From Sophora flavescens (lineage: Eukaryota > Streptophyta > Magnoliopsida > Fabales > Fabaceae), in the NCBI GenBank assembly GCA_030762895.1, contig CM061070.1, positions 108,551,554-108,615,553 of the forward strand: 64,000 nt of DNA. The letters are read 5' to 3'. The notes below the pieces were generated by a model. The model made no database searches, was not told where the DNA came from, and saw only the letters and a program-made list of their open reading frames with translations. Both the position numbers and the translations under genes were made by a program. Shown here one piece after another: positions 11,389 through 22,664 of this stretch. Numbering within the stretch: the stretch's first letter is position 1; the number at the start of each line of letters is the position of its first letter.

Positions 11389-11690
11389 GTAATAGGTGGC
11401 ATTACATAAATATACACAATTTGCTTGAATTAAAAATGAAATCAGTATTACTTTTATTAAATTAAATCTGGAGGCACTTACTGTGCTTACGTCACAATGC
11501 CAATTATCATAATTCACGATTCATAAGTGGGTTCTTTTAATAAAGTCTAATTGTAGCCTTGAATTACACAGGACAATCCCTGGTATACTGGTGACTTCTT
11601 TTTCCTCGCCTCTGGTTTGCACGAGTTAGTTAATTAAGGTTTAATTGTACTAATGGTCCTCCAAGTATTGGTAATGTGCGATTTTAGTCC

Positions 11691-12371
11691 TGTAACATAC
11701 CGTTTTTCATAAATAAGCTTAATGCATTTATATATATTATATATATGTTTGCATATGTTTGTTAGGTTGTTTTTGATGTCTAAGTTCATGTTTGGGAAAG
11801 TTTAGCCTTAGAAAGGTTCAACCCTTTTAGAGTCATAGTAACATGTTTCACCGTTTTGGGAATATTTTGAGTTCTAGATGTCCGATCGAGGTGATCTTTG
11901 TGGCGTTGGAAATATAAGAGAATTATCTACAAGTCTTATTGCTAGTGTTTTTTCTAAATCAATCATCTAGGAGGTCTCAAAAGGCATTCTTTCAGCGCCC
12001 CGTGCTTAGGTGTCAGAGTCTATAAATAGAGCAGTTTCGTGAGGGTTATGATTCAAACCCTATTTAGGCACTTTGGACAGCTTTTGTGTGGCAAAAACAT
12101 CTTCTCTCTTCCTCCCATTGAACCCCTTTGATGCCCTTGGTGTTCTTGCTCTAGTTTTGGGAGATCTTTGTTGGTCTGTGCCAATCATAGATGGTTAACC
12201 TTTTGTTTGACCAAGGCTTGGAAAGCTAGTCAAGCCGCTTGAGGGAAACATGTTAGTTCTTCATCTGGGTTGCCAGTTGGCTTTCGTTTGTTGGAATCTT
12301 GATACCAGGTATGGGGAGAAGGATAGTATAATCATTAGGCAAGGGGGTAGTGTAATATGAGGGGTTCCCTT
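11691..12371 (+). repeat. 5' LTR of B, first part
   Basis: It begins TGTAACATACCG, matching the 3' LTR at 27933 and the unit 2 LTR at 49577. A TATA box (TATAAATA) lies at 12021-12028. Compared with both other copies it lacks about 67 bases near 12190, a private deletion. Element A is inserted after 12371. Confidence 0.8.
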
Positions 12372-12594
12372 TGATAGTGTGACTTCACATCATAATTCCT
12401 GTACATTTTTGCATGCATTTTTCATGTAGTTTAGGCATATTTGATTTGATTTTATTAGTTTTTACCTTGGATCGGGTGAGGCGGTTTCTTGGTGTTGTTT
12501 TGCAGGAACTTAAGGAAAAATGCTCAAGATTAGCCATGATGGAGCTTGGATGAAGACAGAGCTTAAAAAGTGAAGAAAATGACCCAGGCAGAGC

Positions 12595-12920
12595 CCATCA
12601 CGGCCTGGCCGTGATGACCCTCACGCCCGTGATCGAGCAATAATTGAGAGAAAAGAAAGCAAAAGTCAGAAGCTGTCACGGCCTAGCCATGATACCCATC
12701 ACGTCCGTGACATGTTAATGGAGCCAGACCCTCTCTTGGCAGAATCTGTCACGGCCAAGCCGTGACGGCCATCACGGCCGTGACAGATCATTTGGTGAAG
12801 GCAGAATTTATCACGCCCTGCCCGTGATGAGCATCACGGCTGTGATGCTCCAATATTTGAAAGCGTGCCAAAGTAGAAAGCGTCACAGCCTGGCCGTGAT
12901 GGCCATCACGACCGTGACGC
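12595..12920. repeat. TCACGGCC/GGCCGTGA palindrome array, 5' LTR of A
   Basis: About five blocks, each a pair of imperfect palindromes such as TCACGGCCTGGCCGTGA followed about ten bases later by ATCACGGCCGTGA, are spaced about 60 bases apart. The array ends 12 bases before the TATA box. The 3' LTR copy (21450-21780) has a different block structure, with one block duplicated and others shortened. Confidence 0.8.
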
Positions 12921-12931
12921 GAATCCTGATC

Positions 12932-12938
12932 TATAAAG
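12932..12938 (+). promoter_or_regulatory. TATA box in the 5' LTR of A
   Basis: TATAAAG directly follows the palindrome array and is conserved at 21792-21798 in the 3' LTR. It is the likely core promoter of the element. Confidence 0.6.
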
Positions 12939-13804
12939 GAGCATGAGCAGAACAGAGGAAAAAGAGTTTTTGAACCCTAAAATACTCTCTGAACCAGGGG
13001 CAGTGGCACAAGTATTTCATGGAGTTTCTCTTCCTTTTCATCTCTATTTCTTTTGTTGTGGTTATGATCATGAGTGACTAAACTCCCATTGTTGGGGTTA
13101 GGGTAGCTATTTCTGAATTCTCATGTATATGATTTGATCTTGTAATACAGTTTTTATTTCTTTATGAGTGATTGATTTTCTATGCTTAATGCTTGTTGTG
13201 GCTAGCACCCCCATGACTCGATTAGCATTTTGATATGCAATCGGAAAATTCGTATTAGAACCGGAACTGAGATCAATCACCTAGTAACCCTTGCATCTAG
13301 GAATAGAGTCTGGTTTACTAGTAATCGTGTAATCCCTAACCTTAATGCAATTTCATTAATCTAGGCCACCTAAGGAATTAGGGTCTATTAGTGGAATTAG
13401 GCTCTTGTCATACGAGGAATCGGGGCTTGAGTAATTTAGTGGATTGATTGTCATACTTGAAGTAGAAACTATTTATTAATCATGTCATTGCATGGGGATG
13501 AAGTTTAGTGAACCTAATCCCATCGTTGTTCTTATATTTGAAGAATCCTTTTAACTGCCTCCCAAGTGTTCGACATAAATACTCTAAGAAATTTTTCTCT
13601 TATTTTGATTGTTTTAGATTTAAATCTTGTTTGGGCTTGGTATTTACTATCGAGCTCCCTTCAATCCAAATATTAGCTTAGATGATAATCGATTCGGTAC
13701 GTGCTAGTACTTGTCACAGTCCTCGTGGGAACGATAAACGGTCTCACCACCGTATTACATGCACTACTGGGTATACTTGCCTATATTTTAGTCTAACAAG
13801 TTTT

Positions 13805-13823
13805 TGGCGCCGTTGCCGGGGAC
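13805..13823 (+). other. Primer-binding site of element A (tRNA-Asp)
   Basis: TGGCGCCGTTGCCGGGGAC matches the complement of the 3' end of plant tRNA-Asp(GUC) over 18 bases. This primer is characteristic of Athila elements. Confidence 0.9.
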
Positions 13824-13988
13824 TGCGTTTCAATATTAGCATACCCATTTCGGTTACTAATTTAAGCAAAAACAAAAAAAAATTATGTGGTGATCCGTTT
13901 GCTGTCAATTTTTGTGTTTTGGTTTGCTGTCATATTTTTCTGCTATATTTACTGTTTGTGTGCTGACTTTTACTACTAACACTCTTGT

Positions 13989-15758
13989 TTGCTAGACTGT
14001 TTGTGTATGCGAGGTACTATCCCAGCTGACCAACTCCTCCACGATCCTGAGATTGAAAGAACAGCTAGGAAGAATCGAAGGCAAGTAAGAGAGCAGAAAC
14101 TGTTAGAACAACAAGAAGAAGAACAAGAGACTTCCACCTCTCAAGTGCATCAAGAAGAACTCAGAATGGCAAACAATCGTGAAGGTGCTCCACCACGGAG
14201 GACACTTGGTGACTATGCCAATACAAATGTCAATTGGCATGTCACTAGCATTGTGAGGCCTCCAGTGAACTGCAACAATTTTGAAATCAAGCCGGCTCTC
14301 ATCAATATGGTTTCACAGAATCAATTTGTCGGGTTGGAGAAATAAGATCCTAACAGTCATGTGTCCAACTTCCTGGAGTTGTGTGATACGGTGAAGATAA
14401 ATGATGCCTCCGATGATGCAATTCGCCTAAGGTTGTTCCCTTTCTCTCTGAGAGATAGAGCCAAGTCTTGGCTCCAATCTCACCCAAGGGGGAGCTTCAC
14501 TACATGGGATGACCTAGAGGCAAAATTTCTGGCAAGGTTCTTCCCCACCTCAAGATTTGTGAAGACAAGGGGTGAAATTATAAGCTTTGCCCAACAAGAA
14601 GGTGAGACTCTTCATGACACATGGGACAGGTTCAAAGGCTTACTCCAAAGATGTCCAAATCATGGGTTTGATGATCTTACTCAAATGCAAACATTCTGCA
14701 ATGGACTCAGGCCGTCAACCGGGTATATGTTGGATGCCTCAGCTGGAGGGTCCATGAACACAAAGACAGCAGAGGAAGCACATATTTTGATAGAGGCTAT
14801 GGCATCGAATGACTATTTGATGCATCATGATCGGGGTCCCACATCAAGAAGGGGAGTGTTGGAGTTAGATTCACAATCTGCACTTTTGGCTCAAAATAAA
14901 CTCATGACACAACAAATGGAGTCCATTACCAAGCAACTCGCTCAACTCCCACAACAACTCCAAACTGTTCAAGGGACAACCATGCCACCTCAACAGGTAA
15001 TGAGATGCGATTTTTGTGGAGGAGATCATGATAATGGAAGATGTGAGGCACCACCTAGTTCCCATGAGGAAGATAATTATATGGGGAACTATGGGCGGCC
15101 AGGCAACAACCAATACTCCAACAACTACAACCATGGATGGAGGAATCAACCGAGTTTTGGTTGGAAACAAGATGCCGGACAAGCAAGCAAGCTTCAACCC
15201 ACACCACCGCCTCAAGACCGGACTTCTATTCTGGAGAGCACCATCAATCAGTTCATGCAGATGCCCATGTCAAACCAGAAAAACACTGATGCTTCTATAA
15301 AGAACTTGGAGGTTCAAGTTGGACAGATTGCAAAGCAACTAGCTGAGCAATCTAGCAGCAGTTTTTCAAGTAATACTCAAACTAATCCTAAGGAGCATTG
15401 CAAGGCTATTGTGTTGAGGAGTGGTAAAATCCTTGAGGAAGAGAGTGGTGAGCCCTTAGTGAACAATCAGAGAGTTAATGAAGAAACAGAGGTGAATGCT
15501 GAAAAAACTGATTTGAATAAGGAAAAAGGCAAAGAAGTTGTAGTAGAGGAGGAAGAAAAATACAATGAAAAAGACAAGAGGGAAAATTTAGTAGATGAAA
15601 ATTCGATTTTGAGGAGAACTAAAAGTCAGATTTTGAAAGATGGAGACAAGCCTCAAGTGATCCCCTCTTATGTGAAGTTGCCCTATCCTCATTTGAGCAA
15701 GAAAAAGGAGAAGGAAGAATAGTTTGCCAAGTTCCTTGACATCTTCAAGCGATTCTGA
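13989..15758 (+). pseudogene. gag of element A
   Basis: One frame runs from about 13989 to a stop at 15720-15722, broken by TAA at 14343-14345. It encodes an acidic N-terminal part, the retrotransposon gag (capsid) domain just after the break (LRLFPFSLRDRAKSWL, FLARFFP), a coiled-coil stretch, a CCHC knuckle (C-x2-C-x3-H-x4-C, 15007-15045), the RNHP-like aromatic region, and the IVLRSGK tail. Gag forms the particle and packages RNA. After the second stop the frame continues a dozen codons before a one-base shift near 15757 moves the coding sequence to the protease frame. Confidence 0.85.
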
Positions 15759-15759
15759 G

Positions 15760-18140
15760 ATCAACATACCCTTTGCTGAAGCACTAGAGCAGATGCCAAC
15801 CTATGCAAAGTTCATGAAGGAGTTGCTCACAAAGAAAAGAAAATTCAAAGAAGGTGAGACTGTTGCCTTGACAGAGGAGTGTAGTGAGATACTTCAGAGG
15901 AAGCTACATCCAAAGCTGAAAGATCCTGGTAGTTTTACAATCCCTTGCACTATTGGGAGTGTTGCTATCGGGAAGGCCTTATGTGACTTGGGAGCGAGTA
16001 TCAATTTGATGTCACTTTCAATTTTGAACAAGCTTGGAGGTGGTGAGGTGAAACCAACAAGGATGGCATTGCAACTAGCTATCAGATCAATCAAGCGTCC
16101 TTATAGTATTTTGGAAGACGTCTTGGTTAAAGTGGACAAGCTTATCTTCCCAGCGGATTTTGTGATATTAGACATGGAGGAGGATGCATAAGTTCCACTT
16201 ATATTGGGGAGACCCTTTCTTGCAACCGGACGTGCTTTGATAGACGTACAAAAGGGCCAGCTTCGACTCAGAGTGCAAGATGAAGAGGTTACTTTCAATG
16301 TGTTTGAAGCCATGCATCGCCCGAGTGATGAAGAGAATTGCTTCCGCATGGATATTGTGGATGTGGTGGCCAATGAAGTCCTTGCACAGCATCACACTTC
16401 CTCTACTCTTGAGAAGGTAATTATGAACTCTATTGAAAATCTTGATGAAGAAGAAGAGAAGGAATTAGAAGACTGTTTGTGTGATTTGGAAGCTCAACCC
16501 AAGCAACTTGCTGTGAACACTAAGAAAGAAGATCTCAAGAAGGATGAAGTCCAAGAGAAGCTCGAGTTGGAGCTTAAACCTCTACCTCCCCACTTGAAGT
16601 ATGTCTTTCTTGGTGAGAATGATGAAGACCTTGTCATAGTAAGTAATGTACTGTCCAAATTGGAAGAGGAGAAACTTGTAAGGGTGCTTCGAGAGCATAA
16701 GACAGCTATCAGATGGTCCATATCAGATTTGAAAGATATTAGCCCCACGTTTTGCACGCACAAGATCATGATGGAGGCTGAATTTAAATCGGTGGTCCAA
16801 CCGCAGAGGAGGCTCAATCCTACAATGAAAGAAGTGGTGAAGAAGGAGGTGTTGAAACTCCTTGAAGCTGGAATGATATATCCGATTTCCGATAGTGCTT
16901 GGGTGAGTCCGGTACAAGTGGTTCCAAAGAAAGGTGGCATGACCGTCGTGCACAACGAGAAGAATGAGTTGATCCCAACTAGAACGGTCACCGGTTGGCA
17001 GATGTGTATAGATTACCGGAAGCCTAATCAAGCTACTAGGAAGGATCACTTCCCACTTCCAATCATGGACCAGATGTTGGAGAGGTTGGCGGGGCAAGCT
17101 TACTATTGTTTCTTGGATGGTTATTCGGGTTATAACCAAATTGCGGTTAACCCGGAAGACCAAGAAAAAACTGCTTTCACATGCCCGTTTGGAGTTTTTG
17201 CCTATCGGAAGATGCCTTTCGGTCTTTGCAATGCGCCTGTGACATTTCAAAGGTGCATGCTTTCCATTTTTTCTGATATGGTAGAAAAATACATTGAGAT
17301 TTTCATGGATGATTTTTCTATTTTCGGTTCCTCTTATGATAACTGTTTGTCTAACCTTGTTGTTGTGTTAAAGAGGTGCATGGACACCAATTTAGTTTTA
17401 AATTGGGAGAAGTGTCATTTTATGGTGCAGGAAGGCATTGTGCTTGGGCACAAAATTTCAGCCAAGGGGATCGAAGTGGATAAATCCAAGATTGAAGTGA
17501 TTGAGAAACTACCTCCACCAGTGAATGTCAAGGGTGTGAGGAGTTTTCTTGGGCATGCAGGCTTCTACCGGCGGTTCATCAAGGACTTTTCAAAGATAGC
17601 CAAGCCGTTGTGTAGCCTTTTGAACAAGGACACCCCATTTCTGTTTGACACTGCTTGTCTTAACTCTTTTCAAATTTTGAAAGACAAGTTGATTACTGCC
17701 CCCATCCTTGTTGCACCCAACTGGGAGTCACTGTTTGAATTAATGTGTGATGCCAGTGACTACGTAGTTGGGGCAGTTTTGGGGCAGCGAAGGGACAAGT
17801 TTTTCCATGCCATTCACTATGCTAGAAAGGTTCTCAATGAAAACCAAGTTAATTATGAAACAACTGAATAAGAGTTGCTAGCCACAGTGTTTGCATTGGA
17901 AAAATTTTGTTCCTACTTAATTGGGTCACAAGTCACTGTTTTTACTGATCATGCTGCAAATAAATATTTGTTGACTAAGTTAGATTCTAAACCAAGACTC
18001 ATAAGGTGGATTCTATTGTTGCAGGAGTTTGATTTAGTCATCAAGGACAAAAGGGGCAGCGAGAATGTGGTGGCTGACCACTTGTCTCGGTTAGTGAATG
18101 AGGAGGTGGCTGCTAAAGAAAAGGACATTCGGGATTGTTC
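15760..18140 (+). pseudogene. Protease, reverse transcriptase and RNase H of element A
   Basis: A single frame from about 15760 to 18207 is broken by TAA at 16189-16191 and TAA at 17869-17871. The order is an aspartic protease (CDLGASINLM near 15980, LGRPFL after the first stop), RT (CIDYRKPNQATRKDHFPLP near 17010, FMDD near 17305, LGHKIS, FYRRFIKDFSKI), then RNase H (MCDASDYVVGAVLGQ, FTDHAANKYLL, ADHLSRL). These enzymes mature the polyprotein and copy RNA into DNA. The catalytic FMDD box is intact. The frame shifts again between about 18120 and 18190, before integrase. Confidence 0.88.
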
Positions 18141-18189
18141 CAGAGCACCTCACTTGGCAACAAAAGAAGAAGTTCTTCCGGGATTCCAA

Positions 18190-19381
18190 CCATTTCATGT
18201 GGGATGATCCATTTCTATTCAAGGTTCGACCGGATGGCTTATGGAGGAGGTGCGTTAGTCAAGAGGAAGCAAGGAAGGTTGTGTGGCATTGTCATAACTC
18301 TCCATATGGTGGACATTACAATGGGGATCGGACAACTGCAAAGGTCCTCCAATCTGGGTTCTTTTGGCCCTCAATCTTCAAGGACTCTTACAATCATGTG
18401 AAGAGTTGTGACAAGTGCCAGAGGACCGGAAACATTTCAAAGAGGGATGAGATGCCACTGCAGAATATATTGGAGGTTGAGGTATTTGACTACTGGGGCA
18501 TAGAGTTTATGGGTCCACTTCCACCTTCATTCTCCAATCAATATATCTTGGTGGCGGTGGACTATGTCTCCAAATGGGTGGAGGCCATTGCAACACCGCA
18601 GAATGATGCCCAGACAGTGATTAAATTCATCAAGAAGAACATCTTTACCCGGTTCGGTGTCCCAAAGGTTCTCATAAGTGATGGGGGATCTAACTTTTGC
18701 AACTCACAACTGAGAAATGTGCTGGCCAAGTATGATGTGAGGCACAAGGTGGCATCTCCCTATCATCCGCAAACAAATGGGCAAGCGGAGGTCTCTAACC
18801 GAGAGATTAAGAGAATTCTGGAAAAGACTGTGGCCGCTTCAAGAAGAGATTGGGCAAAGAAGCTGGACGATGCCTTGTGGGCCTACCGGACTGCACTGAA
18901 AACTTCCGTGGGGTTATCTCCGTTTCAGATGGTCTATGGGCGGGCATGTCATCTGCCCGTAGAGTTGGAGCATCGAGCCTTTTGGGCATTGAAGTTCTTG
19001 AATTTTGATGCTACTCTAGCGGGTGAGAAGAGAGTGAATCAGCTGCATGAGATAGAGGAGATGCGCCTTAATGCATATGAGAATGCAGCTATCTACAAGC
19101 AGAGAGTCAAGTCCTACCATGACAAGAAGATTGTGAGGAAGACATTTCAGCCGGGACAACAAGTTCTATCATTCAATTCCCGGCTGAGATTGTTTCCGGG
19201 CAAGTTGAAGTCTAAGTGGTCAGGACCGTTCATTGTCAAAGAAGTCTCACCTCATGGAGCTGTGGAAGTGGAGGATCTTACTTCAAAAAGGACCTTCAAA
19301 GTCAATGGCCAAAGACTTAAGGCCTACTTGGGTGGTGACATCGAGAGATTGATCTCAGCTGTGCGCCTTCATGATCCTTGA
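18190..19381 (+). pseudogene. Integrase of element A
   Basis: This frame is open to its natural end at 19379-19381. It contains the HHCC zinc domain (HCHNSPYGGHY ... CDKCQRTG), the DDE core (VDYVSKWVEA, SDGGSNF, then the Glu of NREIKRIL) and a C-terminal domain ending with NGQRLKAYLGG. Integrase inserts the DNA copy into chromosomes. The frame starts upstream at 18098, but its first residues belong to the shifted RNase H linker, so it cannot be made as part of the polyprotein without a shift. The domain itself looks complete. Confidence 0.85.
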
Positions 19382-21232
19382 GGTCATCTACCCGTCAAGC
19401 TAGTGACGTTAAAGAAGCGCTTATTGGGAGGCAACCCAAGTTTTCTTTTCAGTTTCCTTTTGTTTTTGATTTTTCCCTCTTGAATAATTTGAGAAGATCA
19501 AGAGGATAATATCATAGATTAATAGGTTTGTTAAGTGTTTTCAGGGAAAGGAGGAAGGAGAAGCAAAAAGGGCAGAGACAACAAAGTCAGTAACCATCAC
19601 GCCTAGGCCGTGACACTGGTCACGACCGTGATGAGCTAGAGTTGAAGATCATAAATGATTACGGCTCAACCGTGATCCCCATCACAGGCGTGATGGAAGG
19701 ACCCTGAAGATCAGATAGCATCACGGCCTAGCCGTGATGGAAGTCACGGCCGTGACAGGCCACTCCTATGAACCAGAATGCATCACGGCCTGCCCGTGAT
19801 AAGCATCACGTCCGTGACCCAATTTTCATGCAATTCCTTCTGACTAGCTTGTGAACCAGCACCCGCTGCCGCCTCGGTAAGTTGTTCCAATTTTTCTTTC
19901 CTCTCTCCAACTTGGTTATTTACATTGGGGACAATGTAAGTTGTTAAGCTTGGGGTAGGGGTATTTTTGCATTGTTCATGTTGCATTCATATAGTTTTGC
20001 ATCATAGCTTTGCATGTTCACATGATTAGATTGCCCCTTGCCTAAGTTTTGCATCCAATTGTGGGAACTAAGTGCCAAATAAATTGAGATAGTGAATTTT
20101 TGAACCCAATTTTTTTCATTCTTGTGATATGACTGCAAATGAAAATGCTTTAGTTGATCTGTGATAGTTGATAATTAGCATGTGGTGCCGTAGATTTGTG
20201 TTTCTCACTGATTTTTGAACTATTAAAATGTGAGATTTTGAGCCAAAAGGGGTACTCACTAAATATACCCCGTTCTTTGTGTTAGAGTGTTATTCCTCTT
20301 GGATTGTATTTCTCTAGAACTTGACTTGAAACCGTTTTGAAGCGTAAAAATTTTTGAAAACATTTTTGAAAATGATTGAGGCACTAGGTATTTTTCCGGC
20401 CTTCTGAGATTTGAATGACTAAATGCTACCCCTTAGTTGCCCAATTTTGAGCCTACATGAATAAAATACTTTTCTTGGTACCTTGAAATATGTGGATGAA
20501 TGATGCTTGATAAGGGACCTTCTAAATTATTACAAAAGGGTAAAAAGGTAGTTGAAAAAGTGTGGGATGAGAAAATCAGAAAAATATTTCTCTTGAGCTG
20601 AAAATCTCCCCTTCTCCAAATAAAAGAAAAATAAAAGAAAAAGAAAAATCTATGGAGAAGGGGATAACAAAAGAAAGTGAGAAATGAAATAAAAAGAAAG
20701 AAAGAAAGGTGGAAAAAGGAATCAAAACCCAAAAAAGGTATTTTAGAAGGTCATACTTTGCAATGCTTGATTGTGTTTAGCCCTTTTGAAATTTACCTTT
20801 CTTGACTTCCCCACCTAACGATAAATCCTATGGCCCCGTTACAGCCAAAGCAAAAGACCTCTTGATTCTTAATTGTTTTCATTAATACAGTAGAGATTTG
20901 GTTGATAGAATTCATTCCTTGAGGAAAGTGGAGCGAATTGTCTTATTTCCCTAACACTTGAGTGAGGTGAGAAAGAAATCCAAGCAAATGAACAAGCTTG
21001 GGGTGATATTCAGGTGAGAAAGAGAGCCCTAATCGGTGGGAATATGAGTCTAAGAAACCTAATCCTCTAATTGGACTTGAACTGATTGTCTCTTGTTGAA
21101 TTATTTGAGATGCCTGTTACTTGGATTACTTGCGACTTGGGTTCTTGGTTCACTATCCGTAATCTGATTGTCTATATCTTCTGGCCTCAGTGATTGCTTG
21201 AGGACAAGCAATTGAATAAGCTTGGGGTGATT
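19382..21232 (+). other. 3' internal region of element A: conserved tail, palindromes, polypurine tract
   Basis: After integrase comes the conserved AGTGACGTTAAAGAAGCGC tail (about 19400), then a second TCACGGCC palindrome array (19590-19820). AT-rich and purine-rich sequence follows, including a GAAAA-rich block (20620-20735). The purine tract AAGCTTGGGGTGATT ends at the 3' LTR. I found no envelope-like frame; short frames on both strands have no domain. Confidence 0.7.
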
Positions 21233-22659
21233 TGATAGAGTAATTTCACATCATAATTCCTGTACATTTTTGCATGCATTTTTCATATAGTTTAGGCATA
21301 TTTGATTTGATTTTATTAGTTTTTACCTTGGATCGGGTGAGGCGGTTTCTTGGTGTTGTTTTGCAGGAACTTAAGGAAAAATGCCCAAGATTAGCCATGA
21401 TGGAGCTTGGATGAAGACAGAGCTTTAAAAGTGAAGAAAATGACCCAGGCAGAGCCCATCACGGCCTGGCCGTGATGACCCTCACGGCCTGGCCGAGATG
21501 ACCCTCACGACCGTGATCGAGCAATAATTGAGAGAAAAGAAAGCAAAAGTCAGAAGCTATCACGGCCTAGCCGTGATACCCATCACGGCCGTGACATGTT
21601 AATGGAGCCAGACCCTCTCTTGGCAAAATCTGTCACGGACGGCCATCACGGCCGTGACAGATCATTTGGTGAAGGCAGAAGCTATCACGGCCTGCCCGTG
21701 ATGAGCATCACAACCGTGATGCTCCAATATTTGAAAGAACGCCAAAGTAGAAAGCGTCACGGCCATCACGGCCGTGACGCGAATCTTGATCTATAAAGGA
21801 GCACGAGCAGAACAGACGAAAAAGAGTTTTTGAACCCTAAAATACTCTCTCTGAACCAGGGGCAGTGGCACAAGGATTTCAAGGAGTTTCTCTTCCTTTT
21901 CATCTCTATTTCTTTTGTTGTGGTTATGATCATGAGTGGCTAAACTCCCGTTGTTGGGGTTAGGGTAGCTATTTCTGAATTCTCATGTATATGATTTGAT
22001 CTTGTAATACAGTTTTTATTTCTTTATGAGTGATTGATTTTCTATTCTTAATGCTTGTTGTGGCTAGCACCCCCATGACTCGATTAGCGTTTTGATATGC
22101 AATTGGAGAATTCGTATTAGAACCGGAACTGAGATCAATCACCTAGTAACCCTTGCATCTAGGAATAGAGTCTGGTTTACTAGTAATCGCGTAATCCCTA
22201 ACCATAATGCAATCTCATTAATCTAGGCCGCCTAAGGAATTAGGGTCTATTAGTGGAATTAGACTCTTGTGATCCGAGGAATCGGGGCTTGAGTAATTTA
22301 GTGGATTGATTGTCATACTTGAAGTAGAAATTGTTTATTAATCATGTCATTGCATGGGGATGAAGTTTAGTGAACCTAATCCTAGCGTTGTTCTTGTATT
22401 TGAAGAATCCTTTTAACTGCCTCCCAAGTGGTCGACATAAATACTCAAAGTACTTTTTCTCTTATTTTGATTGTTTTAGATTTAAATCTTGTCTGGGCTT
22501 GGTATTTACTATCGAGCTCCCTTCAATCCAAATTTCCGCTTAGATAATAATCGATTCGGTACGTGCTAGTACTTGTCACAGTCCTCGTGGGAACGATAAA
22601 CGGTCTCACCACCGTATTACTTGCACGACTGGGTATACTTGCTTATATTTTAGTCAACA
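21233..22659 (+). repeat. 3' LTR of element A
   Basis: It starts TGATAGAGTAATTTC and ends GTCAACA, followed by the target duplication CCCTT. Relative to the 5' LTR it has an extra palindrome block near 21480, shorter blocks near 21635 and 21760, and scattered substitutions. TATA box at 21792-21798. Confidence 0.88.
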
Positions 22660-22664
22660 CCCTT

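Larger units (their letters stand above)
12372..13798 (+). repeat. 5' LTR of element A
   Basis: TG...CA boundaries are fixed by the target duplication on the left and the primer site on the right. It contains the TCACGGCC array (12595-12920), a TATA box at 12932-12938 and a long transcribed part with no credible gene; the frame at 13682-13966 spans the LTR end and primer site. Confidence 0.88.
12372..22659 (+). mobile_element. Athila-type LTR retrotransposon A (10,288 bp) with target duplication
   Basis: Two LTRs of about 1427 bp start TGATAG and end AACA. The perfect 5-base duplication CCCTT (12367-12371 and 22660-22664) marks a clean insertion into the 5' LTR of B. Internal order: tRNA-Asp primer site, gag, protease, RT, RNase H, integrase, palindromic array, purine-rich tract. 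No envelope-like frame is visible in the 1.85 kb after integrase. Four in-frame stops and two frameshifts break the polyprotein. The LTRs differ by roughly 3 percent over a sampled 390 bases, so the insertion is fairly recent. Confidence 0.9.

Noticed and set aside
6558..11690. A larger multi-exon host gene spanning the SINE-MITE interval
   Set aside because: Apart from the small EAR-motif gene, no frame is conserved between units with a recognisable domain.
12595..12920. Regularly spaced palindromes suggested a CRISPR-like array
   Set aside because: The units are imperfect, nested inside an LTR, found in several LTR pairs, and surrounded by plant retrotransposon genes; there are no cas genes.
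15016..15300. Overlapping frame in gag of element A
   Set aside because: Out-of-frame shadow of the gag knuckle region.
19382..21232. Envelope-like gene after integrase in element A
   Set aside because: No frame over about 100 residues, no signal peptide or membrane anchor; the space is palindromes and purine-rich sequence.
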